A DNA stretch of 64,000 nt, taken from Pectobacterium betavasculorum (lineage in GTDB: Bacteria > Pseudomonadota > Gammaproteobacteria > Enterobacterales > Enterobacteriaceae). Of the stretch, positions 56,912 through 64,000 are shown in pieces; position 1 is the first letter of the stretch; the number at the start of each line of letters is the position of its first letter. Below the pieces are notes generated by a model. It was not told where the DNA came from, did not search any database, and was given only the letters and a program-made list of their open reading frames with translations. The position numbers and the translations under genes are program-made. The stretch is from NCBI RefSeq assembly GCF_000749845.1, contig NZ_JQHM01000003.1:372001-436000 (forward strand), in the 5' to 3' direction.

Positions 56912-57382
56912 CTATGCGTTATTTCTGGTAGATAAAAAACGATTCATGATTAAATCTAGATTCTCGTATGCGCCGGCTTTCCAATCGCCATGGAGTGATA
57001 TTTTACTGTTATAACACTGGCCAGAAAGGGAGAAGCACCATTCTTTATGGCGTTTGTTATAAAAATTCTTTTTGCTATAAGGACAACGTCGGATGACGAT
57101 AATTTTTCGGTTATTATCCGGTACGTAAATGGGATCAGGAGTGAAAAGGCAAAGTATATCGCTTTGCTTGTGATGGATTTTCGTGTCGAGCGCTAGTGTT
57201 AATGTTGTTCCTTGATATAAAAGGTCGACGCTCTCTTTCTCTGCCAGAGCAATATCATTATTTAGCAGGATAGAAGTAAACGGTAGAAAAGATAAGCTTT
57301 CATAGGAAATTAATTCGGCTATCGCCACAAGCTCGAAGAAATCAGGCTTGAGTCGATAAATTCCATTACGCCCTACGTTCAT
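56912..57382 (-). CDS. Unrecognised 156-residue protein co-transcribed with the cytokinin gene
   Basis: The ATG at 57382 has a good AAAGGT ribosome-binding site. The product (MNVGRNGIYRLKPDFFELVAIAELISYESLS ...) has several cysteines in its C-terminal part (RRCPYSK, KEWCFSLSGQC), no signal peptide and no membrane helix. It is not recognised as a known domain. A gene called pre-etz stands in the same position ahead of the cytokinin gene etz in gall-forming Pantoea agglomerans, and this may be its homologue; that is inference from position and size only. AT-rich like ipt. Confidence 0.75.
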   Translation of the reverse strand: MNVGRNGIYRLKPDFFELVAIAELISYESLSFLPFTSILLNNDIALAEKESVDLLYQGTTLTLALDTKIHHKQSDILCLFTPDPIYVPDNNRKIIVIRRCPYSKKNFYNKRHKEWCFSLSGQCYNSKISLHGDWKAGAYENLDLIMNRFLSTRNNA

Positions 57383-57628
57383 CGCAATACCTTTTGCCTG
57401 TAGCCTATTGGAAGTTACTCTTATCTTAAGAGGTGCTAATGTTTTGGGTATATTATAGTCAAGGGTGATTTATATCCACATTTTTTTTGTGTGAATTTTT
57501 ATGGTATCTAATCCATGATTATGGGCCAAGCGGAAGCACAGCCGGACATACGATAGACGCTAGGCCACCAGCAATGATGTATGACCTTTCTCAATAGAGT
57601 GATTCGCCCGCATCCTGTGAATTCCGTA

Positions 57629-57648
57629 AACGAACTTCCGGTTTCGTT
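57629..57648 (+). promoter_or_regulatory. Candidate KdgR-type operator upstream of rhiT
   Basis: AACGAACTTCCGGTTTCGTT has inverted arms AACGAA/TTCGTT and the GTTTC half of the KdgR pattern (TGAAA-N6-TTTCA type). In Dickeya rhiTN is repressed by KdgR and activated by RhaS and CRP. The left half deviates (GAAC), so the call is tentative. Nothing else except the ipt-operon promoter was seen in 57383-57816. Confidence 0.45.
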
Positions 57649-57816
57649 AAGTTAAAATAGCTTTTTATAAAATATTTGACGCGGATCGCGCCAATCTTCC
57701 CTGTGCTGCCAGCGCGGGGCGCGTGGTGGCAAAAGCGCAAAGGTTTTCACGATCGCCGGGCGCTAACGTAACAGCGTGACACCTTCATAATTAAAAATGC
57801 TCGGGGAAGGATGGCG

Positions 57817-59376
57817 ATGAAAACACGTAAGATCGGTTTGGCTAACTATTTAGCCTACGGTTCAGGGGACTTTCTTGGTGCGGGTACAACCGCGCTGACG
57901 GCCGCTTGGTTACTCTATTTTTACACTACGTTCTGCGGCTTAACGCCGATTGAAGCAACCTTTATCTTTGCGATGGCACGCGTACTCGATGCTGTCGTCA
58001 GCCCGCTGATGGGCTTCCTGACCGACAACTTCGGTTCAACCTGGTTGGGCAAACGCTTTGGCCGTCGTAAATTCTTTATTCTGCTCGGTATTCCCTGCGT
58101 ATTCAGCTACAGCTTCATGTGGGTGGGGGATATGGGCTATTGGTACTATCTGCTGACGTACCTGCTGTTCGATATCGTCTACACAATGGTACTGGTGCCG
58201 TATGAAACGCTGGTGCCGGAAATGACCGACGATTTCAAACAAAAAACCAAGTTCTCTGGGGCACGTATCGCGCTGGCGCAGCTTTCCGCGATTTTAGCTG
58301 CCTTCCTGCCGGGCATTCTGTTGGGCTACTTTGGCAAAGACAATGCGGTGTCCTTCTTCTATTCAAGTCTGGTGTTCTCGATTATCTGCGCACTGGTGCT
58401 GACGCTGGTCTATTTCTTTACCTGGGAACGGCCACGCGATCAAATGTCGGAAGCGTCGCTACGGGCGGAAAAAGAGCGTCAATCCTTGTCACTGATTGAT
58501 AGCCTGAAACGGCTGAACGTCGAACTGGTTTCCACGCTGCGCATTCGCATTTTCCGCCAGCATCTCGGTATGTATTTGGGCGGTTATATCGCGCAGGACG
58601 TCTTCAATGCCGTGTTCACCTACTACGTGGTTTTTGTGCTGATGCAAAGCCCGACGATGGCGTCGAACCTGATGGGAACGATGGCGATTCTGCAATTCAT
58701 CGCGGTGATTGGCATGATCCCACTGTGTATTCGCTTCGGGCCAGCGCCGTCTTATCGTTTTGTCGTGTGCCTCTTCGGCCTGAGTGCGCTCTCCTATGCC
58801 GTTCTGTGGTACAGCGGCCTGCATGACACCTTCTCTCTGCTGCTGCTGATCTCTGCGCTGGCGGGTATCGGACGCGGTGGGATTAACTACGTACCGTGGA
58901 ACACTTACACTTACATCGCAGATGTGGATGAAGTGATCACCGCGCAGCGTCGTGAAGGGATCTTTGCCGGGATTATGACGCTGACCCGCAAAGCCTCTCA
59001 GGCTGGCGCGGTGATGCTGGTGGGGATTGTGTTGCAACTGTCCGGTTTTGTATCCGGGCAAAGCGTACAAGCGCCGGGCGTCAGCCACACGATTTTGATG
59101 ATTTTAAGCGTCGGCACCGTCGGCGTGCTGGCGCTGGGCTTTCTGGTCTCCCTGCGCTTTAAACTCAATCTGCAAACGCACAGCGTGCTGCGGGAAGAAA
59201 CGCTGAAAATGCGTGAAGCCGGGCGTCCTGTGCCGGAGAAGATTACGCCGCAGGCGCGGGCAACGGTCGAAATGCTGGCTGGCATGCCGTATGAATCGCT
59301 GTGGGGCAACAACAATATCGGCTATCTGAACCGTCATAACGGCGACAAGTCGGTAACGCACGCGACACAGCCGTAA
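57817..59376 (+). CDS. rhiT: Rhamnogalacturonide transporter RhiT (GPH family symporter)
   Basis: The ATG at 57817 is preferred because GGGGAAGG lies 6 bases upstream; it abuts the alternative ATG at 57811. 519 residues, about twelve membrane segments, with glycoside-pentoside-hexuronide symporter features (GDFLGAGTTALTAAWLLYFY, AFIFAMARVLDAVVSPLMGFLTDN-type loop, GARIALAQ, RREGIFAGIMTLTRKASQAG). It is paired with a GH105 unsaturated rhamnogalacturonyl hydrolase, the Dickeya rhiT-rhiN arrangement. Import of rhamnogalacturonan-I oligomers released by RhiE-type lyase is the inferred role. GC-rich, in contrast to the adjacent ipt genes. Confidence 0.88.
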   Translation: MKTRKIGLANYLAYGSGDFLGAGTTALTAAWLLYFYTTFCGLTPIEATFIFAMARVLDAVVSPLMGFLTDNFGSTWLGKRFGRRKFFILLGIPCVFSYSFMWVGDMGYWYYLLTYLLFDIVYTMVLVPYETLVPEMTDDFKQKTKFSGARIALAQLSAILAAFLPGILLGYFGKDNAVSFFYSSLVFSIICALVLTLVYFFTWERPRDQMSEASLRAEKERQSLSLIDSLKRLNVELVSTLRIRIFRQHLGMYLGGYIAQDVFNAVFTYYVVFVLMQSPTMASNLMGTMAILQFIAVIGMIPLCIRFGPAPSYRFVVCLFGLSALSYAVLWYSGLHDTFSLLLLISALAGIGRGGINYVPWNTYTYIADVDEVITAQRREGIFAGIMTLTRKASQAGAVMLVGIVLQLSGFVSGQSVQAPGVSHTILMILSVGTVGVLALGFLVSLRFKLNLQTHSVLREETLKMREAGRPVPEKITPQARATVEMLAGMPYESLWGNNNIGYLNRHNGDKSVTHATQP

Positions 59377-59413
59377 CTGTATTGAACTGTTAACTGATAA
59401 CTCAATTGGATGA

Positions 59414-60559
59414 ATGACTATGACCGTATTCAGTGTAAAACATAGCCCGCTTTTACGTCAGCCGGAACGCTTCATCTCCCGTGAGGATTTGAAGGCGCTG
59501 ATTTGCCGTATCACCGACAATCTGGTGAATATTGAGGATAAAACCGGTGAGTTCTTGTTACGGCTGGACGATGGTCGGGTGATTGATACCAAAGGCTGGG
59601 CAGGATGGGAGTGGACGCACGGCATCGGGCTGTACGGGATTTATCAGTATTATCAGCAGACGGGTGACGAGCAGATGCGCGCCATCATTGACGACTGGTT
59701 TACTGAACGTCTGGCGGAAGGCACACCGACGAAGAACGTGAACACCGTGTGCCCGTTCCTGACGCTGGCTTATCGTTATGAAGAGACGGGCGATGCCCGC
59801 TGGCTACCGTATCTGGAGCGCTGGGCGGAGTGGGTGATGTATGAAATGCCACGCACGGACAAGCAGGGCTTGCAGCACATTGTTTATAACAACGAAAACC
59901 ATCAGCAGCTGTGGGATGACACGCTAATGATGAGCGTGCTGCCGCTGGCGAAAATCGGCAAGCTGTTAAATCGGGCGGAGTTTGTAGAAGAAGCGACATA
60001 TCAGTTCATGCTGCACGTGCAATACCTGATGGATCGTGAAAGTGGCCTGTGGTTCCACGGTTGGACATTTGAAGGGCAGCACAACTACGCGAAAGCTCGC
60101 TGGGCGCGTGGTAACAGCTGGCTGACTATCGTTATCCCTGAATTTATCGAACTGCTGGATCTGCCGGAGCACAACGCGACGCGCCGTTTCCTGTTGCAGG
60201 TGTTGGAAAGCCAGATTGAAGCCTTGGCGAAATATCAGGATGACAGCGGCCTATGGCACACGCTAATCGACGATCCAAACTCGTACCTTGAAAGCTCGGC
60301 AACTGCCGGTTTTGCCTACGGTATTTTGAAAGCGGTGCGCAAGCGCTATGTCGACCCGAGCTACGCTGAGGTTGCGGAGAAAGCGATTCGCGGCGTGATT
60401 AATCACGTCAATAAGGACGGTGAACTGACGCAGGTATCATTCGGCACCGCGATGGGCACCGATCTGGATTTTTACCGTAATATCGCGCTGACCTCTATGC
60501 CTTACGGTCAGGCGATGGCGATCCTCTGTCTGGCGGAATATTTGCGGGTGTATTTGTAA
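59414..60559 (+). CDS. rhiN: Unsaturated rhamnogalacturonyl hydrolase RhiN (GH105)
   Basis: 381 residues (an ATG two codons later, 59420, is equally possible from the GGA ribosome-binding site). It has the GH105/GH88 alpha-6/alpha-6 barrel signatures: GWAGWEWTHGIGLYGIYQYY, LWDDTLMMSVLPLA (catalytic Asp region), LWFHGWTFEGQHNYAKARWARGNSW (second acidic and nucleotide-like pocket) and LESSATAGFAYGIL. It removes the unsaturated galacturonyl end from rhamnogalacturonan disaccharides. No signal peptide, so cytoplasmic, acting on what RhiT imports. It starts 37 bp after rhiT. Confidence 0.93.
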   Translation: MTMTVFSVKHSPLLRQPERFISREDLKALICRITDNLVNIEDKTGEFLLRLDDGRVIDTKGWAGWEWTHGIGLYGIYQYYQQTGDEQMRAIIDDWFTERLAEGTPTKNVNTVCPFLTLAYRYEETGDARWLPYLERWAEWVMYEMPRTDKQGLQHIVYNNENHQQLWDDTLMMSVLPLAKIGKLLNRAEFVEEATYQFMLHVQYLMDRESGLWFHGWTFEGQHNYAKARWARGNSWLTIVIPEFIELLDLPEHNATRRFLLQVLESQIEALAKYQDDSGLWHTLIDDPNSYLESSATAGFAYGILKAVRKRYVDPSYAEVAEKAIRGVINHVNKDGELTQVSFGTAMGTDLDFYRNIALTSMPYGQAMAILCLAEYLRVYL

Positions 60560-60599
60560 CGGGTTCACGTGAGAGTTGCCTCTCAGTCATATTGGCTAT

Positions 60600-60950
60600 G
60601 CTGGCTAAGGGGCTGTTTCGTGCGCCACACCGTCGCTATTCATATGCGATACCGTATACGCGCCCGACGCAGGGCGCTCAGTCGCCGCCGCCCTGCGAAC
60701 CCAGGCTTCCGGCTAAATTATGCCGCTGCACGGTTCCATCGGTGTTCCTGCCCGCTAGTCGAGCCGCCAGTTACGCGTTTACTCGCCCCATAAATGGGGC
60801 TCACCCTTCGGGCCAGCACAAGTGCTGTTCAAAAACGTCTCTGACGTTTTTGTCCGACGCGGCACTGGCTTTCGCGACGTCCTGTCGCTCACTCGGCGGC
60901 CAAGCCCACCGCTGCATAATTTTTACGCCGGATAACGGCAAAACCCATAA
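60600..60950. repeat. Long intergenic repeat, copy C (with hairpin cassette)
   Basis: About 350 bp after rhiN. It opens TTTCGTGCGCCACA as in copy A, has TCGAGCCGCCAGTTACGCGTT as in copy B, carries the cassette at 60780-60854 nearly identical to copy A, then CGACGCGGCACTGGCTTTCG, CTCACTCGGCGG and GCATAATTTTTACGCCGG. Open frames across it are artefacts. Confidence 0.75.
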
Positions 60951-61000
60951 TAACTCGCAGCATTTGTGTATAAGAAACTCGTGAAGGTAGAAGGAATGCT

Positions 61001-61404
61001 TTATTTCCCGCCCGCCAGATCGATAAAATTCCCAGTAACGTAAGAGGCTTCGTCCGATAACAACCAGCCTATCGCTTGCGCGACTTCCATTGGGTGACCG
61101 CCTCGTTTCATCGGCAGCGGATGCTTGACGCGATCGACCCTTGTCGGTTCTCCACCGTCAGCGTGCATATCGGTATAAATAAAATCGGGTCGCACGGCGT
61201 TAATACGAATGCCTGATTGGCGACTTCCAGAGATAAACCAATGGTCAGCGTATCGAGTGCGCCTTTTTGCGCCGCATAGTCGATATATTCATGTGGTGAA
61301 CCCAGCGCGGCTGCGGATGACGCGTTGACGATGGCACTGTCGTTTCCACCATGCCGGTATGTCATGCGTTTGACCGCTTCTCGTGCACAGAGAAAAATGC
61401 CCAC
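61001..61404 (-). pseudogene. Decayed SDR-family oxidoreductase (YgfF-like), N-terminally deleted and frameshifted
   Basis: Two minus-strand frames together match the C-terminal half of a short-chain dehydrogenase like E. coli YgfF. From 61404 down: VGIFLCAREAVKRM...GSPHEYIDYAAQKGALDTLTIGLSLEVANQ, which includes the catalytic YxxxK (YAAQK). From 61195 down: RPDFIYTDMHADGGEPTRVDRV...SYVTGNFIDLAGGK. The frame breaks near 61212, where GCCAATCAGGCATTCG would read in frame (EVANQGIRINAVRP) with one more G. The NAD-binding N-terminal half is missing. The protein cannot be functional. Confidence 0.8.
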
Positions 61405-61517
61405 ATATACGCTTTCTCTGGCATGTAAGGCAGGACAGTAATCCGTCGATCAAGTGGCTGTATGAGCAAATGGCGGAGGTGGTTGCGGAGCAGGAGGCGG
61501 ATTTGCCCCCTGCTTGA
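61405..61517 (+). pseudogene. C-terminal remnant of a probable LysR-type regulator
   Basis: A plus-strand frame ending at TGA 61515-61517 reads RFLWHVRQDSNPSIKWLYEQ followed by MAEVVAEQEADLPPA, which resembles the last residues of LysR-type regulators (WH-x-RQ-D-NP-x-x-KWL). It has no start and abuts the truncated SDR at about 61405, as if a deletion removed the middle of a divergent regulator-oxidoreductase pair. The family call from about 35 residues is tentative. Confidence 0.5.
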
Positions 61518-61532
61518 GTGACGCTGAGGGGA

Positions 61533-62516
61533 TTACTGCGACAATCCCGACACGCTGTAATTCGCCGGAAGCCAGCGGTAACCGTTGGTGGTGCCGTTAC
61601 GTTCCAGGCGTGTACCTACGTGGCCGATACCGGGGAAAGGCAGGTGAGCGCCCGCGACCCAATAACCCTGACTGGCGGCGTCGGTCAGCGCTTTATTACG
61701 GGATACCGTCGCCTGATCCATATTCGAGTCAAAGCTGATCGTGGTGGCTGGTAAACTCATCTGTACCGCTTCCGCATGAATGATGTCTCCCCATACCAGC
61801 AACTTTTTCCCCTCGCTCTCGACCATAAACGAGGTGTGCCCCGGCGTATGTCCCGGGCTTGGAATCGCGGTGATGCCCGACAGAAGTGACGTCTGCTGGG
61901 CCGGGAACGTTTTCAGCTTGTTCTCTTTCTTAATGGTATCAAAGATGTTTTGTACACGTTGGAACGCTGCCTTTCTGCCTTCTGGCGCATTCTTCAGGTT
62001 TTCCGGGCTGAGCCAGAAGTCGGTTTCTGGTTGACTGACATACACAGTAGCATTCGGGTAGCTCAGCTTATTGTCCTGTACCAAACCGCCAAAGTGGTCA
62101 CCGTGCAAGTGGGTCATCAACACGGTATCGACCTGCTCAGGTTTGTAACCCGCCGCAATCAGATTTGGCAGCACTTTCCCTACCGTAGGGTTACTTTGTT
62201 TACCGTTGCCGGTATCGATCAAAATCAGGTGTTTCCCAGTATTGACCAAATAGGCGTTGATCGACGTTTCCACCTGTGGAGTCAGCGACTTTTCCGCTAG
62301 CAGTTCGGTGATTTTTTCCGGTGGAGTACGCTGCAACAGTTTGTCCATGGGCATGGTATTGGTGCCGTCAGACAGTGCGGTGATTTCGAACTGTCCGAGC
62401 ATCATGCGGTAATAGCCTGGCTGAGTTTTAATCTGAGCGATATCCTGTGCCTGCGCAAACGCAGGTACAAATGCACAAGAGACGAGTAATAAGGCTAATG
62501 GTTTCAATAAGTTCAT
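61533..62516 (-). CDS. Exported metallo-beta-lactamase-fold hydrolase
   Basis: The ATG at 62516 (AAGGAC ribosome-binding site) gives 327 residues; the in-frame extension to 62606 runs into an ERIC and is rejected. A signal peptide (about 1-24, LLLVSCAFVPAFAQA) predicts a periplasmic or secreted enzyme. The MBL zinc site is complete: H136-L-H138-G-D140-H141, a later His in PSPGHTPGH, Asp in VWGDIIH and a C-terminal His in GAHLPFPGIGH. The layout resembles methyl-parathion-hydrolase-like and AHL-lactonase-like proteins. The substrate cannot be assigned. Confidence 0.87.
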   Translation of the reverse strand: MNLLKPLALLLVSCAFVPAFAQAQDIAQIKTQPGYYRMMLGQFEITALSDGTNTMPMDKLLQRTPPEKITELLAEKSLTPQVETSINAYLVNTGKHLILIDTGNGKQSNPTVGKVLPNLIAAGYKPEQVDTVLMTHLHGDHFGGLVQDNKLSYPNATVYVSQPETDFWLSPENLKNAPEGRKAAFQRVQNIFDTIKKENKLKTFPAQQTSLLSGITAIPSPGHTPGHTSFMVESEGKKLLVWGDIIHAEAVQMSLPATTISFDSNMDQATVSRNKALTDAASQGYWVAGAHLPFPGIGHVGTRLERNGTTNGYRWLPANYSVSGLSQ

Positions 62517-62552
62517 TTGTTTTTGTCCTTGTTTATTATGAAACATAATAAA

Positions 62553-62674
<122 letters not shown>

Positions 62675-62782
62675 GAAAGCAGGTGAAATCGTAACAACAG
62701 ATTGATTATTGCCGCACACGTCGAATTACTCAACTGTTCTCGGCTTGACGTGTTAGCTATGAATGGCTCCTGCGCTGTCTCC

Positions 62783-62812
62783 GTCCTGCAACGCGAATGA
62801 TTTAGGGTATAA
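62783..62812. repeat. Right-end fragment of another ERIC, overlapping the queE promoter
   Basis: GTCCTGCAACGCGAATGATT then TAGGGTATAATG repeats the right ERIC terminus (compare 451-470) about 110 bp after a complete copy. The preceding 62700-62782 holds no recognisable left half. The end supplies a perfect TATAAT 30-40 bp before the queE start. Confidence 0.6.
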
Positions 62813-62844
62813 TGTGTTTTTAAGTGAGCGAGACAGTGAAAAAC

Positions 62845-63516
62845 ATGCAGTACCCGATTAATGAAATGTTCCAGACGTTACAGGGCGAAGGCTATTTTAC
62901 CGGTGTTCCGGCGGTGTTTGTGCGTTTGCAAGGGTGCCCGGTTGGCTGTAGCTGGTGCGATACCAAACATACCTGGGACAAACTGGCAGAACGCGAAACC
63001 TCATTGGATCAGGTGCTGGTAAAAACGGAAGAAAGCGATGCCTGGGGGGCGGCGAGTGCGGAGGATATTCTGGCACTGATGGCGCAGCAGGGTTACACGG
63101 CACGCCACATTGTGATCACCGGTGGCGAACCCTGCATCCATGATTTGGCACCGCTGACGCTACAGCTGGAAAAGCAGGGCTTCAGCTGCCAGATCGAAAC
63201 CAGCGGCACGCACGACGTGCGCTGTTCGCCCAAAACCTGGGTGACGGTATCGCCAAAAGTGAATATGCGCGGTGGCATGAAGGTGCTCGATCAAGCGCTG
63301 CAACGGGCAGATGAGATCAAACATCCGGTAGCGCGTGAACGTGACATCGAAGCGTTGGATGCACTGTTGGCGCGGCTTGATGATGATAAGCCGCGCATCG
63401 TAGCGCTACAGCCGATTAGTCAGAAAGACGACGCGACGAAATTGTGCATCGCAACCTGTATCGCCCGCAACTGGCGGCTTTCCATGCAGACCCATAAGTA
63501 CCTGAATATCGCCTGA
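62845..63516 (+). CDS. queE: 7-carboxy-7-deazaguanine synthase QueE
   Basis: The start at 62845 (MQYPINEMFQTLQGEGYFTG) matches E. coli QueE and gives 223 residues; an upstream GTG at 62824 would add seven. Radical-SAM motif RLQGCPVGCSWCD supplies the cluster cysteines, followed by ITGGEP. The C-terminal ALQPISQKDDATKLCIATCIARNWRLSMQTHKY is conserved. It converts 6-carboxytetrahydropterin, the QueD product, to 7-carboxy-7-deazaguanine for queuosine in tRNA. It lies convergent to queD. Confidence 0.95.
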   Translation: MQYPINEMFQTLQGEGYFTGVPAVFVRLQGCPVGCSWCDTKHTWDKLAERETSLDQVLVKTEESDAWGAASAEDILALMAQQGYTARHIVITGGEPCIHDLAPLTLQLEKQGFSCQIETSGTHDVRCSPKTWVTVSPKVNMRGGMKVLDQALQRADEIKHPVARERDIEALDALLARLDDDKPRIVALQPISQKDDATKLCIATCIARNWRLSMQTHKYLNIA

Positions 63517-63524
63517 TATCAGGA

Positions 63525-63549
63525 GGCGTGAGAAAAGGATCCTCACGCC
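63525..63549. terminator. Stem-loop between convergent queE and queD
   Basis: GGCGTGAG ... CTCACGCC form an 8-bp stem with a 9-nt loop directly after queE. No strong T-run, so termination efficiency is uncertain. Confidence 0.5.
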
Positions 63550-63570
63550 AGACTACACGCTACTTCCTCG

Positions 63571-63933
63571 TTACTCGCCTTTATAGACGCAGCCCGCAGT
63601 GCAGGTTTCTTTCACCATCACGGCGCTGAGCAGCGGTAATGTCGGCTTCAGTTGTTGCCAGATCCAGTGTGCCAGCACTTCGCTGGTTGGATTTTCCAGA
63701 CCGGGGATCTCATTCAGATAGTGATGATCCAACCGTTCCCATGTTGGCTTGAATGCAGCTTTCAGCTCAGAGAAATCCATCACCCAGCCGGTATACGGAT
63801 CCACTTCACCGGTAATTTCCAGTCTCACCATGAAAGAGTGCCCATGCAGTCTCCCGCATTTGTGGCCTTCCGGCACGTGAGGCAAATGATGTGCGGCTTC
63901 AAACTGAAAATCTTTAAATAGTGTAGTGACCAT
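63571..63933 (-). CDS. queD: 6-carboxy-5,6,7,8-tetrahydropterin synthase QueD
   Basis: The ATG at 63933 (CCGGGAA ribosome-binding site; [26 protein letters not shown]) gives 120 residues, like E. coli QueD; the frame continuing to 63987 is not needed. Zinc ligands lie in AAHHLPH and GRLHGHSF, catalytic Cys in HKCGRLHGH, and MDFSELK, DHHYLN and the terminal [13 protein letters not shown] are conserved. It converts dihydroneopterin triphosphate to carboxytetrahydropterin in queuosine synthesis. The upstream flank is cut by the window edge. Confidence 0.95.
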   Translation of the reverse strand: MVTTLFKDFQFEAAHHLPHVPEGHKCGRLHGHSFMVRLEITGEVDPYTGWVMDFSELKAAFKPTWERLDHHYLNEIPGLENPTSEVLAHWIWQQLKPTLPLLSAVMVKETCTAGCVYKGE

Positions 63934-64000
63934 AGCGATGTTCCCGGTTTCGTTCTGAAAAAGGGGCTTCCAGAACATAGTATGCAAAAAGCCGTCGCAT

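Overview
The window reads as chromosome of a soft-rot enterobacterium, most likely Pectobacterium. Three blocks follow Escherichia coli gene order closely (cpdB-cysQ-ytfJ-ytfK-ytfL-msrA-tamAB-ytfP-ppa; plsY/folB-uppP-cca-ygiM-ygiF-glnE-hldE; barA-rlmD-relA-mazG-pyrG-eno ... queE-queD). ERIC elements lie between genes, and a rhamnogalacturonan-utilisation pair (rhiT-rhiN) is typical of pectinolytic bacteria. Species assignment is inference from this content; no rRNA or other marker is present.

Layout. 1-11.9 kb: cpdB start, sulfur and nucleotide housekeeping (cysQ), the ytf genes, methionine sulfoxide repair (msrA), the TamA-TamB envelope system and pyrophosphatase. 12-28.6 kb: a chemoreceptor behind a likely sigma-28 promoter, phospholipid, folate and undecaprenyl-phosphate genes, tRNA CCA addition, GlnE, HldE, then ligA-ypeB and an Aer-type redox receptor. 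29.2-44.4 kb: a complete galactarate/glucarate route (garD, gudP, gudX, gudD, garL, garR, garK). It is interrupted between gudP and gudX by an accessory block holding an indole-3-acetamide auxin operon (iaaM-iaaH) and a divergent lone carboxyltransferase. 44.8-55.8 kb: BarA sensor kinase, rlmD, relA, mazG, pyrG, eno. 56.2-57.4 kb: a second, AT-rich accessory insertion with an Agrobacterium-type cytokinin gene (ipt/tzs/etz family) and an unrecognised 156-codon gene just upstream. 57.8-60.6 kb: rhiT-rhiN. 61-62.7 kb: decayed genes (a frameshifted SDR and a LysR tail), a secreted metallo-beta-lactamase-fold hydrolase and ERIC debris. 62.8-64 kb: queE and queD for queuosine synthesis.

The most notable content is that both auxin and cytokinin biosynthesis genes lie within about 25 kb, as two separate insertions into otherwise conserved core loci. 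The second point is repeat biology. Four full ERICs and one ERIC end are present, two of the full copies enlarged by extra hairpins whose stems co-vary. A different 260-370 bp intergenic repeat occurs three times (after garK, relA and rhiN). A roughly 75-bp multi-hairpin cassette is present in two of those three copies, missing from the third at what looks like an empty site, and also sits inside one ERIC. The gudP and gudX upstream regions share three blocks of matching sequence, two of them 17/17 identical, which points to a common regulator. No tRNA, rRNA, CRISPR array or intact insertion sequence was seen.
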